Shown here piece after piece: positions 62,625 to 64,000 of a stretch of DNA of 64,000 bases (positions within the stretch are counted from its first letter, which is position 1; every line of letters begins with the position of its first letter). The position numbers and the translations under genes are program-made. The notes under the pieces were generated by a model. It saw nothing but the letters and a program-made list of their open reading frames with translations, searched no databases and was not told the DNA's origin. The DNA is from Rhytidiadelphus loreus (lineage: Eukaryota > Streptophyta > Bryopsida > Hypnales > Hylocomiaceae): the NCBI GenBank assembly GCA_947034895.1, contig OX344761.1:79749839-79813838 (forward strand), written 5' to 3'.

Positions 62625-62774
62625 AAACTCTTGCGAATTCTGAACATGGCCCCTTCAAGTGTAGCAAAAAAAAAAAGAATGGTTTCATTCTCCATGGAAG
62701 TTTGAAAAAGCTGACAGTAAACATTTAGCATTTGTGCCAAGCAGATCACCTATTGCTGGTGAAGATGGTGATTC

Positions 62775-62940
62775 AGAGGTACTTCGAGAGGCCTTGCAAG
62801 TGCCATCTATGGTAGATTCTGAAGAAAATGGTGAGAATTCTAACTTTCACTCTCTCCTTGAAGATGTTGTAGAAGATGAATTTGTAGATGATGGTCTTGA
62901 TTCTTTGGCATTACTTGAAGAAGAAACTCGTGATGTTTTC
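62775..62940 (+). repeat. 166-bp exact direct repeat, first copy
   Basis: AGAGGTACTTCGAGAGGCCT to CTCGTGATGTTTTC is identical to 63602-63767. Encodes VLREALQVPSMVDSEENGEN and an acidic stretch. Confidence 0.95.
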
Positions 62941-63601
62941 AATGAAATGCTAGATTTCCAAGAACCGCAAGTATCTACTATGGTTATTCCAAATCAGATT
63001 GTACCTGTAGTTGAATTTGGAGGCTGTCAAATTTATAAATCTACCTTAGTGTCACAATTGAATGGAAATCCTTTTCTTTCCAAAGATAAGTTAACAAGGG
63101 TGCATAATTCAATTTATTTTAATAATAGTGAAGACTACATTTCAGCTGTTGAATCTACTAATACATGCTTATTAGGACTTGGTTCTGACTGTGGTTTTTT
63201 TTTTTACAAAGAAGTACCTTAACAAAATCTTCTACAGTAAAGTCTGCTTTGAAAAGAAAAAGGGGGCAAGGTGCATGAAATGGAGCACCTTCTAGTATAC
63301 TTGAGGGTGTAGATGAAGGAACTTGGTGGGTTGGGCGGGTTCAAAAAATAAGAAGACGAATTGGGACGAAGTGGGGCTTGTCTAGACAACCTATTGATCT
63401 CATAAACGGACCTATTCAAACTAGTAGAAAAGGTATTTCTTCACCCTCTGCTATGGTACTACTTAATTGGTTTAGCAAAGCCATTGGACATTGCAAATTT
63501 AAGTATGACCATTCAGACCACAAATGGATAGATGTTGATTCCATAATTGCAACTGTGACTTTAACATATAATGCAAATTCTAAAAAAAATTCATTAGATC
63601 A

Positions 63602-63767
63602 AGAGGTACTTCGAGAGGCCTTGCAAGTGCCATCTATGGTAGATTCTGAAGAAAATGGTGAGAATTCTAACTTTCACTCTCTCCTTGAAGATGTTGTAGA
63701 AGATGAATTTGTAGATGATGGTCTTGATTCTTTGGCATTACTTGAAGAAGAAACTCGTGATGTTTTC
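63602..63767 (+). repeat. 166-bp exact direct repeat, second copy
   Basis: Identical to 62775-62940, with 661 bp between the copies. No terminal repeat or TSD was seen. Confidence 0.95.
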
Positions 63768-63773
63768 TCTTAA

Positions 63774-64000
63774 TGAGTTTGTAGCTACAAGAAAATAAAT
63801 TTTATAAAGGCATTCTCATTTTGCATCTTTAAGGTTATTGTATAACATTTTTGTTTAAAGTATGGATTAAGGTTCTTGAGATTGGATGAAAAAATTACAA
63901 TTGAAGCATAAAGTTGATTAAAAATTGGCAAATTCATTTGTACTATTTTATTCATTTATTAGGTTTTGAATTGTTTTTTCATACTTAATAATTGGAGTTC
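63774..64000. other. AT-rich end of the window
   Basis: No gene. Probably 3' flank of the transposase-like gene; its terminal repeat, if any, is not visible. Confidence 0.5.

Larger units (their letters stand above)
51954..63773 (+). pseudogene. Long transposase-like gene of unplaced family, split by a 7.2-kb insertion
   Basis: One reading frame runs 51954-53522 and 60753-62624 with at least eight in-frame stops: 52449, 53064, 53163, 53409, 61548, 61677, 61692 and 61932. A change of frame near the A11 run at 62668 follows. The N-terminal part (VKLFSMEHEWSTPEKIGPII) is not known to me. Zinc-finger-like clusters come next (YCEECCKDIGG; CTYCGDFFQL...HLCGTKH; RHKEC...FYCSFCSRIW). After the insertion lies a region with LAEDETKVK, GHASDGDSRRRQLMLEDY, DQDYIHNGKKLVNPMDSP and LTSSDSCEFFFSKIGG, which could be the D-D-E of an RNase H-like core. 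A C-terminal acidic and WVGRVQKIRRRIGTKW-type segment ends at 63773. Length over 1,400 residues, no introns seen. It looks like a decayed DNA-transposon protein; hAT, P-like and others were considered without a clear match. Confidence 0.55.
62625..63773 (+). pseudogene. C-terminal part of the transposase-like gene with an internal duplication
   Basis: After TAG at 62622 and an indel near the A11 run at 62668, the reading frame continues as WFHSPWKFEKADSKHLAFVP and then an acidic segment (LLEDVVEDEFVDDGLDSLAL). 62941-63222 holds QIVPVVEFGGCQIYKSTLVS, after which the frame changes again (poly-T run at 63197). WVGRVQKIRRRIGTKWGL and NWFSKAIGHCKFKYDHSDHK follow. A second copy of the acidic segment ends the frame at the stop near 63771. 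Confidence 0.5.

Overview
This is a nuclear plant sequence. CACTA transposons with tnp2, DUF4218 and DUF4216 blocks, plant-type GT/AG introns, a fragment of a plastid ADP/ATP carrier-like gene, Ty1/copia and MULE-type genes and (T/A)-rich spacers all point to a land plant. The taxon cannot be fixed from the window; the style (lineage-specific SWIM/MULE gene, ParB-methyltransferase gene) would suit a non-seed plant, but that is inference. Almost everything is mobile DNA and nearly every coding unit is broken.

Region 1 (1-24.4 kb) is a nest of CACTA elements. A decayed plus-strand tnp2 gene (1 to about 12.3 kb) is split by a 3.7-kb non-autonomous CACTA (918-4632, TSD TGT) and by a 4.0-kb solo-LTR-like unit (8172-12177, TSD GGTCG). 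A further CACTA left end starts at 12315. It is probably interrupted by a third CACTA (13820-21854, candidate TSD ATA) that carries a minus-strand tnp2 gene. A plus-strand Transposase_24-like ORF follows (22.2-24.4 kb).

Region 2 (24.8-36.4 kb) holds a degenerate Ty1/copia element with two small inserted inverted-repeat elements. After it comes a four-exon fragment of a thylakoid/envelope ADP/ATP-carrier-like gene that stops halfway, then AT-rich DNA with minor repeats.

Region 3 (36.4-50 kb) is the most gene-like part. It has a minus-strand MULE/SWIM-type gene of about 1.2 thousand codons with only two in-frame stops, then an acidic ORF. Next comes a plus-strand gene of at least 11 exons joining a ParB-like domain, a charged coiled coil and an N6/N4 DNA-methyltransferase-like domain. 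An 86-bp tandem array of hairpins lies just upstream or in its first intron.

Region 4 (51.9-63.8 kb) is one long transposase-like reading frame that I cannot place in a named superfamily. It is split by a 7.2-kb insertion: a second copy of the 918-4632 CACTA family (TSD AGT), which itself contains a second copy of the 4-kb LTR-like unit and a 1.2-kb inverted-repeat element with a hairpin inside. Removing the insertion and one TSD keeps the reading frame.

The genes do not form a pathway. The window records serial insertion and decay. The two most unusual items are the ParB-methyltransferase gene with its hairpin array and the unplaced transposase-like family.
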